A stretch of 64,000 nucleotides of DNA, taken from the NCBI RefSeq assembly GCF_900182555.1, contig NZ_FXTH01000010.1, forward strand, positions 62,001-126,000. The letters are read 5' to 3'. Below are positions 29,856-38,593 of this stretch, in pieces (the first letter of the stretch is position 1; every line of letters starts with the position of its first letter). This stretch comes from Fodinibius sediminis. Its GTDB lineage: Bacteria > Bacteroidota > Rhodothermia > Balneolales > Balneolaceae. A program made the translations under genes and the position numbers. The notes beneath the pieces are model-generated. The model saw nothing but the letters and a program-made list of their open reading frames with translations. It did no database searches and had not been told where the DNA came from.

Positions 29856-30566
29856 CTATACGTAGTGAATAGCCATTTTCAGCCCGGTAGCATCGGTGGG
29901 GGGATCTTCCGGAAGAGTCTTAACCTCCCGGTCGAGCGAATACCGGGCGAACAGGGCCAACACCATTGCATCCACAATGTCGTCCTCATCCACCTGGTTG
30001 CGGCGGTACTCTTCCTTGATATCCCGGAAAAAGTCGTCCGCAAATTTGCTTTTTTCCTTGAGCAGCCCCAATCGATGGCGCAGCCCCTTCTTGGTTGCTT
30101 TTTTCTGGAGGATGGCGTTCCCACCATTGAGCTTTTGAAACAACAACTCGGGGTGACTCTCATACACTTTCTCCCTGAGCGTCTCATCCTGCTGCAAAAA
30201 CTGGTCGACTGTCTTGATGTTGGGTGTAATATTCCACGACTGGATAGACACCTTCTTGCCCGTTATTTCGTAGCTGGTCATAGAGGCTTCCGCATAGGTG
30301 GGGGCATGCAGGGCCGGGCGAATGGGAGGATTGAAGACACTGGCCGTATAATCTGGTCCCAGCACATCACGCAACTCACGATCGCAATCCCGCACATAGG
30401 CCTCTTCTTCAAGACCGATGGGCACATCAATAAAGATGCGGTCGTAAGACTCAAAAAAATTACCCAGCTCCTGGTCCGATTCCAGCAGCCAGTAGCCCGC
30501 ATTGTTGTTATCCAGGGATATGGCAATCCATCCCGCCCGGCAGCCGTCAACACCTAAGGTTTTCAA
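29856..30566 (-). CDS. DUF429 protein, predicted RNase H-fold nuclease
   Basis: A 236-residue protein of the DUF429 family, which has a predicted RNase H-like fold and no settled function. Visible signatures are the N-terminal GVDGCRAGWIA, a second acidic strand FIDVPIGLEE, the CDRELRDVLG segment and a late acidic DEDDIVDAMVLALFAR. These supply the acidic residues expected at the active site. It begins 20 bases after the aspS stop on the same strand and is probably co-transcribed with it. Confidence 0.88.
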   Translation of the reverse strand: MKTLGVDGCRAGWIAISLDNNNAGYWLLESDQELGNFFESYDRIFIDVPIGLEEEAYVRDCDRELRDVLGPDYTASVFNPPIRPALHAPTYAEASMTSYEITGKKVSIQSWNITPNIKTVDQFLQQDETLREKVYESHPELLFQKLNGGNAILQKKATKKGLRHRLGLLKEKSKFADDFFRDIKEEYRRNQVDEDDIVDAMVLALFARYSLDREVKTLPEDPPTDATGLKMAIHYV

Positions 30567-30586
30567 AGTTCAGCTCCATTCATTTT

Positions 30587-32374
30587 TTATTCGTGTTCTG
30601 GTCCCACTCCTCGCTTCAGACGGATATGCAGCTCATCCAGCTGCTCCTGGTCTACGTAGTCGGGGCTGTTGTCCATCAGGCTCTGTGCTTTCTGGTTTTT
30701 GGGGAAGGCAATCACATCGCGCAGGCTGTTGCCCCCGGAAAGAATCATAATAATTCTATCCACGCCGAGTGCGATGCCTCCATGGGGCGGCGCCCCGTAT
30801 TTAAACGCTTCGAGGAGGAATCCAAACCGCTCTTCGGCTTCCTCCTCATCGATGCCCAGCAGGCTGAACATGCGCTTCTGCAGCTCCCGGTCATGGATAC
30901 GAATGGATCCTCCTCCTATTTCATAACCGTTGAGAACCAGGTCATAGGCCCGCGAACGCACAGACACGGGGTCTTCTTCCAGCTTGTCAACATCTTCCTG
31001 GTAGGGAGCCGTAAATGGGTGATGCAGGGCCTGGTAACGCTGTTCTTCGCGGCTCCACTTCACCAGCGGAAAGTCGGTTACCCAGAGAAAATCAAATTCG
31101 TCTTCGTTGATAAGGTTGTGCTCTTCGCCCATCATCAGTCGCAGCTTGCTCATCTGGTGGTAAACATCCGGGCTCGGTCCGGCCAGGATAAGTACCAGGT
31201 CCCCCATAGCGGCATCGGCCTTTTCAACCATGGCCTCCACGGTTTCCTCCTTGAGGAATTTCTCCACACTGCACTTCACCCCGTCTTCTTCATTGAGTTT
31301 GATATAAATAAGCCCGCCGGCCCCGGTCTCGTCCTGGACCCGCTCGGTCAGCCGGTCAATGGCACCGCGCCCCATGCTTCCCTGCCCGGGCACCGTAATG
31401 CCAAGCACCGCACCGCCTTTCTCAACAGTGCCTGAAAAGATCTTGAACTCTGAGTCCTCAACCAGCTCCGAGAAGTCCGCAAACTCCAATCCAAAACGGG
31501 TATCCGGCTTGTCGGTGCCATAGGTTTTCATCGCCTCTTCATAGGTCATTCGCTTGAACGAGGGCTCAATGTCCTCCCCGATGGTCTCCTTCATCAGCTT
31601 CTGCATCAGATCCTCGGTACTGCTCATCACGGCATCCTCATCCACGAACGACATTTCGACATCGATCTGGGTAAATTCAGGCTGCCGGTCGGCCCGGAGG
31701 TCTTCGTCCCGGAAACATTTTACAATCTGGAAATAGCGGTCATATCCCGACACCATCAGCAGTTGCTTGTAGGTCTGCGGGCTCTGCGGCAAAGCAAAAA
31801 ACTTGCCCGGGTTGACCCTGCTGGGCACCAGATAATCGCGGGCGCCTTCCGGCGTGCTTTTCATCAGCACCGGTGTTTCCACTTCTACAAAATCACGTTC
31901 ATGATAAAACGAGCGAACGGACTGATAAAAGTCGGAACGGAGTATCATATTGCGCTGCAGGTCCGGCCGCCGTAGATCAAGGTAGCGATAGGTCAACCGA
32001 ATTTCCTCGCCCGTCGCTATATCCTCTTTGATTTCAAAAGGCGGTGTTTCCGCTTTCGCATAGATCTGCAGATCTGTGACCGTAATTTCAATATCGCCGG
32101 TATAAAGCTCAGGATTAACATTCTCTTCATCCCGCTCTTCAACCATTCCCTTTACCCCGATGACGTATTCGCCGCGCAGTTGCTCAGCCTTTTCGTGGAG
32201 TTCCTTATCGGTTTCATTAAATACAATCTGGGTGATGCCGTACCGATCCCGGAGATCGATAAAGATAACCCCGCCCAGATCTCGCCGGGTGGATACCCAT
32301 CCATTCAGGATGATTTCTTCGCCCGTATTTTCCGCTGTCAGTTCTCCACAGTTGTGGGTTCGTTTCCACGTCAT
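30587..32374 (-). CDS. aspS: Aspartyl-tRNA synthetase
   Basis: Charges tRNA-Asp, class IIb. The 595-residue bacterial-type enzyme has an N-terminal OB anticodon-binding domain (GWVSTRRDLGGVIFIDLRDRYG), class II motif 2 FRDEDLRADRQPEFTQ, the bacterial GAD insertion (about 290-410) and motif 3 GGIALGVDRIIMIL. The GAD insertion and length show the bacterial type rather than the archaeal one. No amidotransferase genes are visible, so discriminating versus non-discriminating charging cannot be judged. Confidence 0.98.
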   Translation of the reverse strand: MTWKRTHNCGELTAENTGEEIILNGWVSTRRDLGGVIFIDLRDRYGITQIVFNETDKELHEKAEQLRGEYVIGVKGMVEERDEENVNPELYTGDIEITVTDLQIYAKAETPPFEIKEDIATGEEIRLTYRYLDLRRPDLQRNMILRSDFYQSVRSFYHERDFVEVETPVLMKSTPEGARDYLVPSRVNPGKFFALPQSPQTYKQLLMVSGYDRYFQIVKCFRDEDLRADRQPEFTQIDVEMSFVDEDAVMSSTEDLMQKLMKETIGEDIEPSFKRMTYEEAMKTYGTDKPDTRFGLEFADFSELVEDSEFKIFSGTVEKGGAVLGITVPGQGSMGRGAIDRLTERVQDETGAGGLIYIKLNEEDGVKCSVEKFLKEETVEAMVEKADAAMGDLVLILAGPSPDVYHQMSKLRLMMGEEHNLINEDEFDFLWVTDFPLVKWSREEQRYQALHHPFTAPYQEDVDKLEEDPVSVRSRAYDLVLNGYEIGGGSIRIHDRELQKRMFSLLGIDEEEAEERFGFLLEAFKYGAPPHGGIALGVDRIIMILSGGNSLRDVIAFPKNQKAQSLMDNSPDYVDQEQLDELHIRLKRGVGPEHE

Positions 32375-32777
32375 AAATAAAAACTATTCTTAACTTATAT
32401 TGACAATCTGTTTTCAGAAGCCTTGAAAATAAGTATTATGAAGACCAATCGCCTATGTTTTTTAAAATCATGGTATTCCTTATCGCATTCAGCTCATTCC
32501 CCCCATCACAACCATTCAACTATCCGTGCAACCCCATACATTGACTGCAGTTATAAACATCTGAACTATTTCCCTCGGATACCCGTACCGGTTACAAAAA
32601 GGGGTGTTCCCGACAGGCCAATATGAACCGTATTTTCAGGCTGCTCGTGATCCGGGACGGGACATCTTCAAATGGATTGCAGACAGCATGGTAGGATTTA
32701 ACGATCTGTTGCGGCAAGTTCCATGCCCTGCTTCCTTGACCTCTGCCACGAAGTTTGAGGAATGTAGAGCTCATCCA
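32375..32777. other. Intergenic, 403 bp
   Basis: Short frames on the plus strand (from 32423 and 32604) have no ribosome site or recognisable product. The right end is downstream of the minus-strand sigma gene, but no clear terminator was found. The left end should carry the aspS promoter. Confidence 0.5.
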
Positions 32778-33350
32778 TTAGAGAAATGATGAAAATTTAT
32801 CTCTCAGGGTTTGCAAGGCTCTACATATCTGTGTATCAACGGTATTCACTGAAATGTCAAGCTCCTTGGCAATTTCCTTGTAGGTCATCCCTTCATAGCG
32901 GCTGAGAATAAACACCAACCGACGGCGTGAAGGCAGTTCTTCTATGGCTTTCTTTACTTCTTTGAGCATAAATTTGTTATGGAGCTTTTCATCCACTCTT
33001 TTTTTATCCGATGAGTATGAATGAAGGGCTTTTTTTTCTTTTTCCCACTCTCTGACAATTTTTTTGTGACGGCTATGATCTATGGCAAGGTTCCTACCAA
33101 CTTTATATAAATAGTTTTTTACCTTTTCATTCGGATTTAATTCCCCTCTGTTTTCCCAGACCCTCACGAATACTTCCTGCACCATATCTTCCGCCACCTG
33201 ACTATTTTGCACATATCCCCATAGAAACCGGTGCAGTCCCGAGTAATATCTTCGGAATAATTTTTCAAAAGCCTCTTTATTGCTGTTGCGTATTTGCTCA
33301 ACTAACGTTTTGTCAGTCGGCAACGGGCTAAATTTATGAGCAGAATCCAT
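32778..33350 (-). CDS. ECF-type RNA polymerase sigma-70 factor, without adjacent anti-sigma gene
   Basis: A 190-residue ECF sigma factor. Region 2 is at about 25-95 (FRRYYSGLHRFLWGYVQNSQVAEDMVQEVFVRVW) and region 4 at about 130-185 (LPSRRRLVFILSRYEGMTYKEIAKELDISVNTVDTQI), a clear helix-turn-helix. No FecR gene is next to it. It lies 193 bases downstream of the PQQ dehydrogenase gene, at the end of the long minus-strand sugar locus, whose own FecR (56386-57531) has no sigma neighbour. A cognate pairing across 23 kb is therefore an attractive inference. The sequence is more AT-rich than the genes beside it. Confidence 0.9.
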   Translation of the reverse strand: MDSAHKFSPLPTDKTLVEQIRNSNKEAFEKLFRRYYSGLHRFLWGYVQNSQVAEDMVQEVFVRVWENRGELNPNEKVKNYLYKVGRNLAIDHSRHKKIVREWEKEKKALHSYSSDKKRVDEKLHNKFMLKEVKKAIEELPSRRRLVFILSRYEGMTYKEIAKELDISVNTVDTQICRALQTLRDKFSSFL

Positions 33351-33543
33351 AATCCCATCCCTTTTCTTAAAATCTGCTAAATTTTGTACGTAATCCCTTG
33401 CTACTATTATCCCTTTTTAAGTTACCAATAAAAAATTAACAATCAACCTTTGGGCCGAATTGGCCACAGAAGAATAAGGGATAACAGCTTCAATGAACGG
33501 GAACACCTTTTCACCACGACAGGGAAGGAGCTTCAGGGCTTTT

Positions 33544-35724
33544 TTAACCGGGTAAAGCAAACGCCACGTAACAGTCATCGGGAGGAGTCCCCCTTCCCCC
33601 GCCCACGGCGATAACGACATACTGCCTGCCGTTACTCATATAGGTTGAAGGGGTTGCAAATCCACCCGTCGGCAGCGTTGTTTCCCAAAGTAATGCACCC
33701 GTATCCTTGTCAAAAGCGCGAAATTTTTTGTCTCTGGTACCACCGATAAAGACTAAGCCGCCTGCTGTCACGATGGGGCCACCTGCACTTTCGAGTCCTG
33801 TAAGACCGGAGGACTCCAGTTCAGGGTCCGTCCCCAGCGGAATGCGCCACGCTATTTCGCCGGTATGCAAGTTAATGGCATTTAATGTTCCCCAGGGAGG
33901 CGTGACAGCCGGAAATCCATCGGGATCCTCAAAACGGCTGTAGGCCGTTACATTGATGTATCTGCCTTTATTTTCAAATCCATTCTCCCCTTCGTGTACC
34001 GCCGGCTTTTCCCGATCCCCCTTCTGGTTGAATAGAAAAGCTATAATGGCTTCTTTTTCGGCTTGCGATATATCAGTAAACGCCGGCATCATGCCCCCAC
34101 CCTGCCTGATAATCTCCAGCACTTCATCTTCTGATCTTTTCTGTGCTATATCTGATAGTGGAGGATAAGTAGGCTGCTGGCCTTTCAGCTTGGAGCCATG
34201 GCAGGAAGCACAATTCTGCAGATAGAAGGTTTCGCCCCGTTCAAAAAGGGATTTATCCGGCGAGGGTTCCTGTTTGACCTTTTTAACGGTGGAAATTTCG
34301 GGTGTTTCGTTGGCATTGACATAAAGTAATCCCGAATGCGGATCATAAGCCGCACCTCCCCAGTTAGCCCCTCCGCGGGTGCTGGGAAACAGCACTGTTC
34401 CCCGGGGATCAGGGGGAGTAAAGAGTCCTTCGTTGCGAAGGGTTCCGAGTTTTTCCTGAACAGCATCATGGGCGGCCTGCGATCTTTCTGTAACGTCTTC
34501 TTCTCTGAATCCCTGACGAACGAACGGCTCCGGCTTGACCGGAACAGGCTGGGTTCGCCAGGTCTGTTCGGATGCAATATTGGAAGATGGAAAAGGTTTC
34601 TCTTCAATGGGAAAAAGCGGCGTCCCCGTTTCCCGGTTGAATACAAATGTAAATCCGGTTTTGGTGACCTGGGCTACGGCGTCTACCTCCCTGCCATCAT
34701 GTTGTACGGTAACCAAATTGGGAGGCGCCGGCAAATCATAGTCCCACAAATCATGGTGGACCGTCTGATAATGCCAGACATATTTACCTGTTGAAGCATC
34801 CAGCGCAACCAGGGAATTGCCGTACAGGTTTTTTCCCTTGCGATTGCCCCCGTAGAAATCATAGACTGGAGAGCCCAGCGGGATATAGACGATGCCTCGC
34901 TCCCTATCCAGGCTCATCCCTGCCCAGTTATTTACTCCCCCGCGGTTCTGCAATGAATCCTGGCTTCCACCGGCCCATGTTTCCGCTCCCTTCTCTCCGG
35001 GTTGCGGGATCGTGTGAAATGTCCACTCGACGTCGCCCGTACGAACATTATAAGCACGGATATGTCCGGGCGGTGCCTTATAGCTTTCCCCCACGGCCGA
35101 ACCCATGATGAGTAAATTTTCATACATGATACCAGGCGAGGAGGCTTTTACCGAAATTTTATCCGGATCCCTTCCCAGGCCAACATTCAGATCTACTTTA
35201 CCCTCAGTACCAAAATTAGCTATTAATTCTCCGGTTGATGCATCCAGGGCATAGAGATGGGGGCCTGCTGAAAACAGTATGCGCTGGTCGTTGCTATCTT
35301 CCCAGTAAACAACCGATCTCATATAGCCCCGGGCCCGGCCGCCTTCAAAAGGATCGAACCGCCACAGTTCTTCCCCCGTTTCTGCGTTCAGAGCAAACAC
35401 TTTTAAGTACGGTGAGGCCCCGTAAAGCACATTATCAACGATTAATGGATTCGTTTCTATGGTCGAATAATCCTCCTCTTTGGCATCTCCAACTTCGTAC
35501 TTCCAGGCGACCTCCAGCTGATTGACATTCTGCTTATTAATCTGGCTAAGCGTGGAATAGCTTGAGCTGGCCGCATCACTCTTGTATACTGCCCAATCAC
35601 TTTCACTCACACCGGAATGGCATCCGACCAAGGCGGTCCCCCCAAAGATAATAGCACATACGATAAAAGAATAAGACCTTATCTTCACTGGAACAGGATT
35701 AAAAGACTTCATAGACGGCAGCAA
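33544..35724 (-). CDS. PQQ-dependent dehydrogenase with internal cytochrome c domain
   Basis: A 726-residue quinoprotein of the membrane glucose-dehydrogenase-like PQQ family, which oxidises an alcohol or the anomeric carbon of a sugar outside the cytoplasm. A signal with lipobox ALVGC ends at Cys35 (an ATG at residue 5 is an equally good start). Propeller blades include EELWRFDPFEGG, LYALDASTGELIANF and LVALDASTGKYVWHYQ, with the family stretch HHDLWDYDLPAPP. A class I cytochrome c unit is inserted at about 490-575, with heme motif CASCH at 505-509 and axial-ligand candidate MMPAF. The propeller then resumes (INLHTGEIAWRIPLG, FRAFDKDTGALLWE). Electrons would go to the built-in heme. It begins 5 bases after the AGE-type gene stop, so they are co-transcribed. 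No pqq biosynthesis genes are visible. Confidence 0.92.
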   Translation of the reverse strand: MLPSMKSFNPVPVKIRSYSFIVCAIIFGGTALVGCHSGVSESDWAVYKSDAASSSYSTLSQINKQNVNQLEVAWKYEVGDAKEEDYSTIETNPLIVDNVLYGASPYLKVFALNAETGEELWRFDPFEGGRARGYMRSVVYWEDSNDQRILFSAGPHLYALDASTGELIANFGTEGKVDLNVGLGRDPDKISVKASSPGIMYENLLIMGSAVGESYKAPPGHIRAYNVRTGDVEWTFHTIPQPGEKGAETWAGGSQDSLQNRGGVNNWAGMSLDRERGIVYIPLGSPVYDFYGGNRKGKNLYGNSLVALDASTGKYVWHYQTVHHDLWDYDLPAPPNLVTVQHDGREVDAVAQVTKTGFTFVFNRETGTPLFPIEEKPFPSSNIASEQTWRTQPVPVKPEPFVRQGFREEDVTERSQAAHDAVQEKLGTLRNEGLFTPPDPRGTVLFPSTRGGANWGGAAYDPHSGLLYVNANETPEISTVKKVKQEPSPDKSLFERGETFYLQNCASCHGSKLKGQQPTYPPLSDIAQKRSEDEVLEIIRQGGGMMPAFTDISQAEKEAIIAFLFNQKGDREKPAVHEGENGFENKGRYINVTAYSRFEDPDGFPAVTPPWGTLNAINLHTGEIAWRIPLGTDPELESSGLTGLESAGGPIVTAGGLVFIGGTRDKKFRAFDKDTGALLWETTLPTGGFATPSTYMSNGRQYVVIAVGGGRGTPPDDCYVAFALPG

Positions 35725-35729
35725 AACCT

Positions 35730-37094
35730 CTACTCTGAGCTTTCGTTCTGAGCCATCGCCTTCAGAAGCTCCTTCGATCTAAGTAGTCCACGGATGGTGT
35801 GATAGTTTCCTTTCCAGATCGTAGCCTTCGGCGTCTTCCGGGCTTCCGGCTCCTCATCCAACCCACTCCGATACCACCCGCCATGTTCCCGGTCAAGCAT
35901 ATACTGTTTAATGTAGGCCCACTGCCGGGCAAACAGATCGAAGTAATTATGCGGATCATCCGGAAAATACCGGGCCATTATCAACAGGGAATGCAGGGCC
36001 TCCACCTGAGACCACCACACCTTGGCCTTGGATGTCACGGTCAGGCTGTCATCGCCCTGGAAGTAATAGCCATAATCATAGATCCCACCCTCTTCCTCAT
36101 CCCAGGCATGTTCGACTGTGTGATCGACCATCTGCTTTGCCTTTGAAAGAGTGGAATCGGCAGGAAACCCCAGGGCGTGAGCGGCCTCCAGCAGGAGGAA
36201 GGCGGTCTCAATATCATGACCAAAAGTGATGTGATCAGTATCGAGATGGGCTTTCTGCAGGGCCCGCGACGAGTCGGTATAGACCACCGGCGACCAATCG
36301 GCCCGGAAGTTGAGGTTCAAATACCCTTTGTCGGTCACCATGCGGTCGCGCACAATACGGTACATCTCATGCAGTCGCTCGCGGAGCAGAGCGTCCGGCC
36401 ATACCTGGTACAACTCCGCCAGAGCCTCCAGAATATGGATGCTGCTGTTGTAATCCTTGGGAAACCCCTCGGAATAGGGCTTTCCCTCCCGGGTCAGGCT
36501 ATTGAAATAGCCCCCGTTTTCAGGGTCATAGGCGCCTTCGTCCAGCCAGCGGAACGCCTCCCTGGCCAAATCCAGCACTTCCGGATCCTTGGAGACCTGG
36601 TAGTAGGCGGCCAGGCCATAGATACCGAAGGCATTGCCATAAAGCTGTTTCCGGACGGTATCTCCCTCCGCTATAACCTCACCCTCACGGCTGACCAGCT
36701 CATAGAACCCGCCATGTTCCTGATCCCACATGCCCCCCCGGAGAAATTGATAGCCGTGGCGTCCATAATCTTCGAATGCAGTCAGGCCGTTATCGGCCGC
36801 GGCTATTTTTGAAGTCGACCAGACATGACGGGCCTGCGTCACGATAAATTTATCCTGGTCTCCCTCTGGCTTCCAGTCGTAGGTAAACTGGCTCAGGTAA
36901 CCACCGTGCTGCCGGTCCATCACCCGCGGGTACCACAGCTGATACTGATCATTCAGTACGCTGTCTATTTCATTCATAATGGTCCGGGCCCGATCCTGAA
37001 CCGGGGGCGGACCTGCCTGCGAATCCTTGTTTTCGCACTTCGCCAGGACAAACCCTCCCAGTATTACAACGACCAGTACTCTCAATAGCCTCAT
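35730..37094 (-). CDS. AGE-family (N-acylglucosamine 2-epimerase-like) lipoprotein
   Basis: A predicted (alpha/alpha)6-barrel sugar epimerase or isomerase of the AGE/cellobiose-2-epimerase family. I use the ATG at 37094, giving 454 residues, because it starts directly at a signal peptide (MRLLRVLVVVILGG) with lipobox LAKC; the longer frame from 37169 would overlap the upstream gene. Conserved parts are RQHGGYLSQFTYDW, ARHVWSTSKIA, WDQEHGGFYELV, a central HILEALAELY, HDIETAFLLLEAAHALG and the late WWSQVEALHSLL and LDREHGGWYRSGL. Paired histidines and Trp-rich motifs match family active sites. It lies 35 bases after the enolase-superfamily gene and 5 before the PQQ dehydrogenase. Family members act on aldoses or disaccharides; here the lipobox puts it in the periplasm or outer membrane. 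Confidence 0.88.
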   Translation of the reverse strand: MRLLRVLVVVILGGFVLAKCENKDSQAGPPPVQDRARTIMNEIDSVLNDQYQLWYPRVMDRQHGGYLSQFTYDWKPEGDQDKFIVTQARHVWSTSKIAAADNGLTAFEDYGRHGYQFLRGGMWDQEHGGFYELVSREGEVIAEGDTVRKQLYGNAFGIYGLAAYYQVSKDPEVLDLAREAFRWLDEGAYDPENGGYFNSLTREGKPYSEGFPKDYNSSIHILEALAELYQVWPDALLRERLHEMYRIVRDRMVTDKGYLNLNFRADWSPVVYTDSSRALQKAHLDTDHITFGHDIETAFLLLEAAHALGFPADSTLSKAKQMVDHTVEHAWDEEEGGIYDYGYYFQGDDSLTVTSKAKVWWSQVEALHSLLIMARYFPDDPHNYFDLFARQWAYIKQYMLDREHGGWYRSGLDEEPEARKTPKATIWKGNYHTIRGLLRSKELLKAMAQNESSE

Positions 37095-37129
37095 AGCTTC
37101 TACCTGTCTAATGTTGATCTTGTATGCCT

Positions 37130-38560
37130 TCAGCTCCACAAGCGGTCCCAGGAACGCACCTCGTTCCACTCCGGGGTGGGCTCGAAAAAGCCTGCATCCT
37201 CAATAAGGCTGTCCTTGACCACATCCATGTTCAGCTCCACTCCCAGCCCCGGTTTCTCCGGCACCGTGGCATAGCCATCATCGAAAATCATGGCCGGATC
37301 CCCGTCGTACATGTCATACCACCGGTCAACACCCACCGAGTGATGCTCAAGGGTATTGAAGTTCTGAGTGGCCGCCGCTACATGAACCGAAGCCATAAAA
37401 CCGATGGGCGAGCCCGCAAAATGAAGGTTCATCGCTACCCCGTTGGCCTGGGCATAGTCGCCGATCTTCTTGGTCCCCAGGACGCCCGTCGAGCCCGGGT
37501 CCGGGTGAATAATATCTACTGCCCGCTTGTCAATCAGCGGTTTGCACCCCTCCCAGGTGCCAATGTCTTCACCGGTCTGAGTGGGTGTAGTGGTGGCATC
37601 GGTGATTTCTTTCCACAGGTTGGTCCACTTCCACGCAACCAGATCCTCGGCATAGGCGATGGTATAGGGTTCCAGCATGCGAGCAATCTTAATAGCCTCG
37701 TTGACTCCAAAATGACCAAAATGATCGATTCCCAGCGGGATTTCATAGCCGATGGTATCACGCATGACGCGCACGTACTCCTCCATCAGCTCCAGTCCTT
37801 TCTCAGTAATCTGGATGCGCGTGAACGGGTGGTCAATCTGACCGTATTCTCCGGGAGTCCCCGAGTACTGGCTCTGCAGGCGGGAATCGCCCTTGGGGAT
37901 ATGGGCTCCGGAGTTCACCAGGGTGCCCGGGGTCTGCGAGAGCAATTCAATTCCGATGTCCATCTTCAGGGCCTTGTAACCTTGATCCACCCGGGTCTTC
38001 TTCATCCGGCGGGCAAATTCGTGAGGGTCCTTGGCCCCTGCCGTGTCGGCATAAAGCTGAATCTTGTCACGATACTTTCCGCCCAACATCTGGTAGACGG
38101 GTACACCGTAGGCCTTGCCGGCGATGTCCCAAAGTGCCATCTCCACGGCCGCCACGCCGCCGGCCTGCCGGCCTTCGCCGCGAAACTGTTCAATAATTCC
38201 AAGCAGTTTCTCCACATTGCAGGGATTGTGACCCAGAATCCGGCTCTTGAGCATCAGGGCATACTCCTTGGCGCCGCCGTCGCGTACCTCTCCGTAGCCG
38301 GAGATCCCCTGATTGGTATCAATGCGGACCAGCGGTACCCGGAAGGGAATGCCGTCCACTTCTGCAATACGCAAGTCGGTAATTTCAAGTTCCGAGGGAG
38401 CTGAATTTCTGTTGATATTTGACGCCAGGTGACCGACTTGCTCCTCCAGGGGGCGCATCATCAGGGAACCGAGCCCCAGACCGCCCATCCCGGCCTTCTT
38501 CAGAAAATCGCGCCGGCTCTTCCCCTGATATTCCGTGTCATTGCTCTTCCTGTCTGACAT
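37130..38560 (-). CDS. Tat-exported enolase-superfamily (mandelate racemase/muconate lactonizing type) sugar-acid dehydratase, copy 1
   Basis: A 476-residue member of the MR/MLE enolase superfamily, close in layout to mannonate and galactonate dehydratases. It starts with a twin-arginine signal (SRRDFLKKAGMGGLGLGSL). The catalytic barrel shows a KMD motif after strand 2 (YKALKMDIG), metal ligands likely Asp in GIDHFGHFG, Glu in YAEDLVAWK and Glu in TQTGEDIG, and a candidate base histidine in NLHFAGSPIG. Enzymes of this group abstract the proton alpha to a carboxylate and usually dehydrate aldonates to 2-keto-3-deoxy acids. It lies 33 bases downstream of the RraA-like gene and has a paralogue at 39696-41102. 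The substrate is unknown, and racemase or cycloisomerase activity is possible. Confidence 0.87.
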   Translation of the reverse strand: MSDRKSNDTEYQGKSRRDFLKKAGMGGLGLGSLMMRPLEEQVGHLASNINRNSAPSELEITDLRIAEVDGIPFRVPLVRIDTNQGISGYGEVRDGGAKEYALMLKSRILGHNPCNVEKLLGIIEQFRGEGRQAGGVAAVEMALWDIAGKAYGVPVYQMLGGKYRDKIQLYADTAGAKDPHEFARRMKKTRVDQGYKALKMDIGIELLSQTPGTLVNSGAHIPKGDSRLQSQYSGTPGEYGQIDHPFTRIQITEKGLELMEEYVRVMRDTIGYEIPLGIDHFGHFGVNEAIKIARMLEPYTIAYAEDLVAWKWTNLWKEITDATTTPTQTGEDIGTWEGCKPLIDKRAVDIIHPDPGSTGVLGTKKIGDYAQANGVAMNLHFAGSPIGFMASVHVAAATQNFNTLEHHSVGVDRWYDMYDGDPAMIFDDGYATVPEKPGLGVELNMDVVKDSLIEDAGFFEPTPEWNEVRSWDRLWS

Positions 38561-38593
38561 AATAGTTGGTAAGTATTTATTGATTGCGTGTGG

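Noticed and set aside
32423-32789. Two short plus-strand frames
   Set aside because: No ribosome site, no family, and they run into the 3' end of the sigma gene on the other strand.
37124-38404. 426-codon plus-strand frame
   Set aside because: It is antisense to the enolase-superfamily gene at 37130-38560, which has clear domains and a Tat signal; the antisense product resembles nothing.
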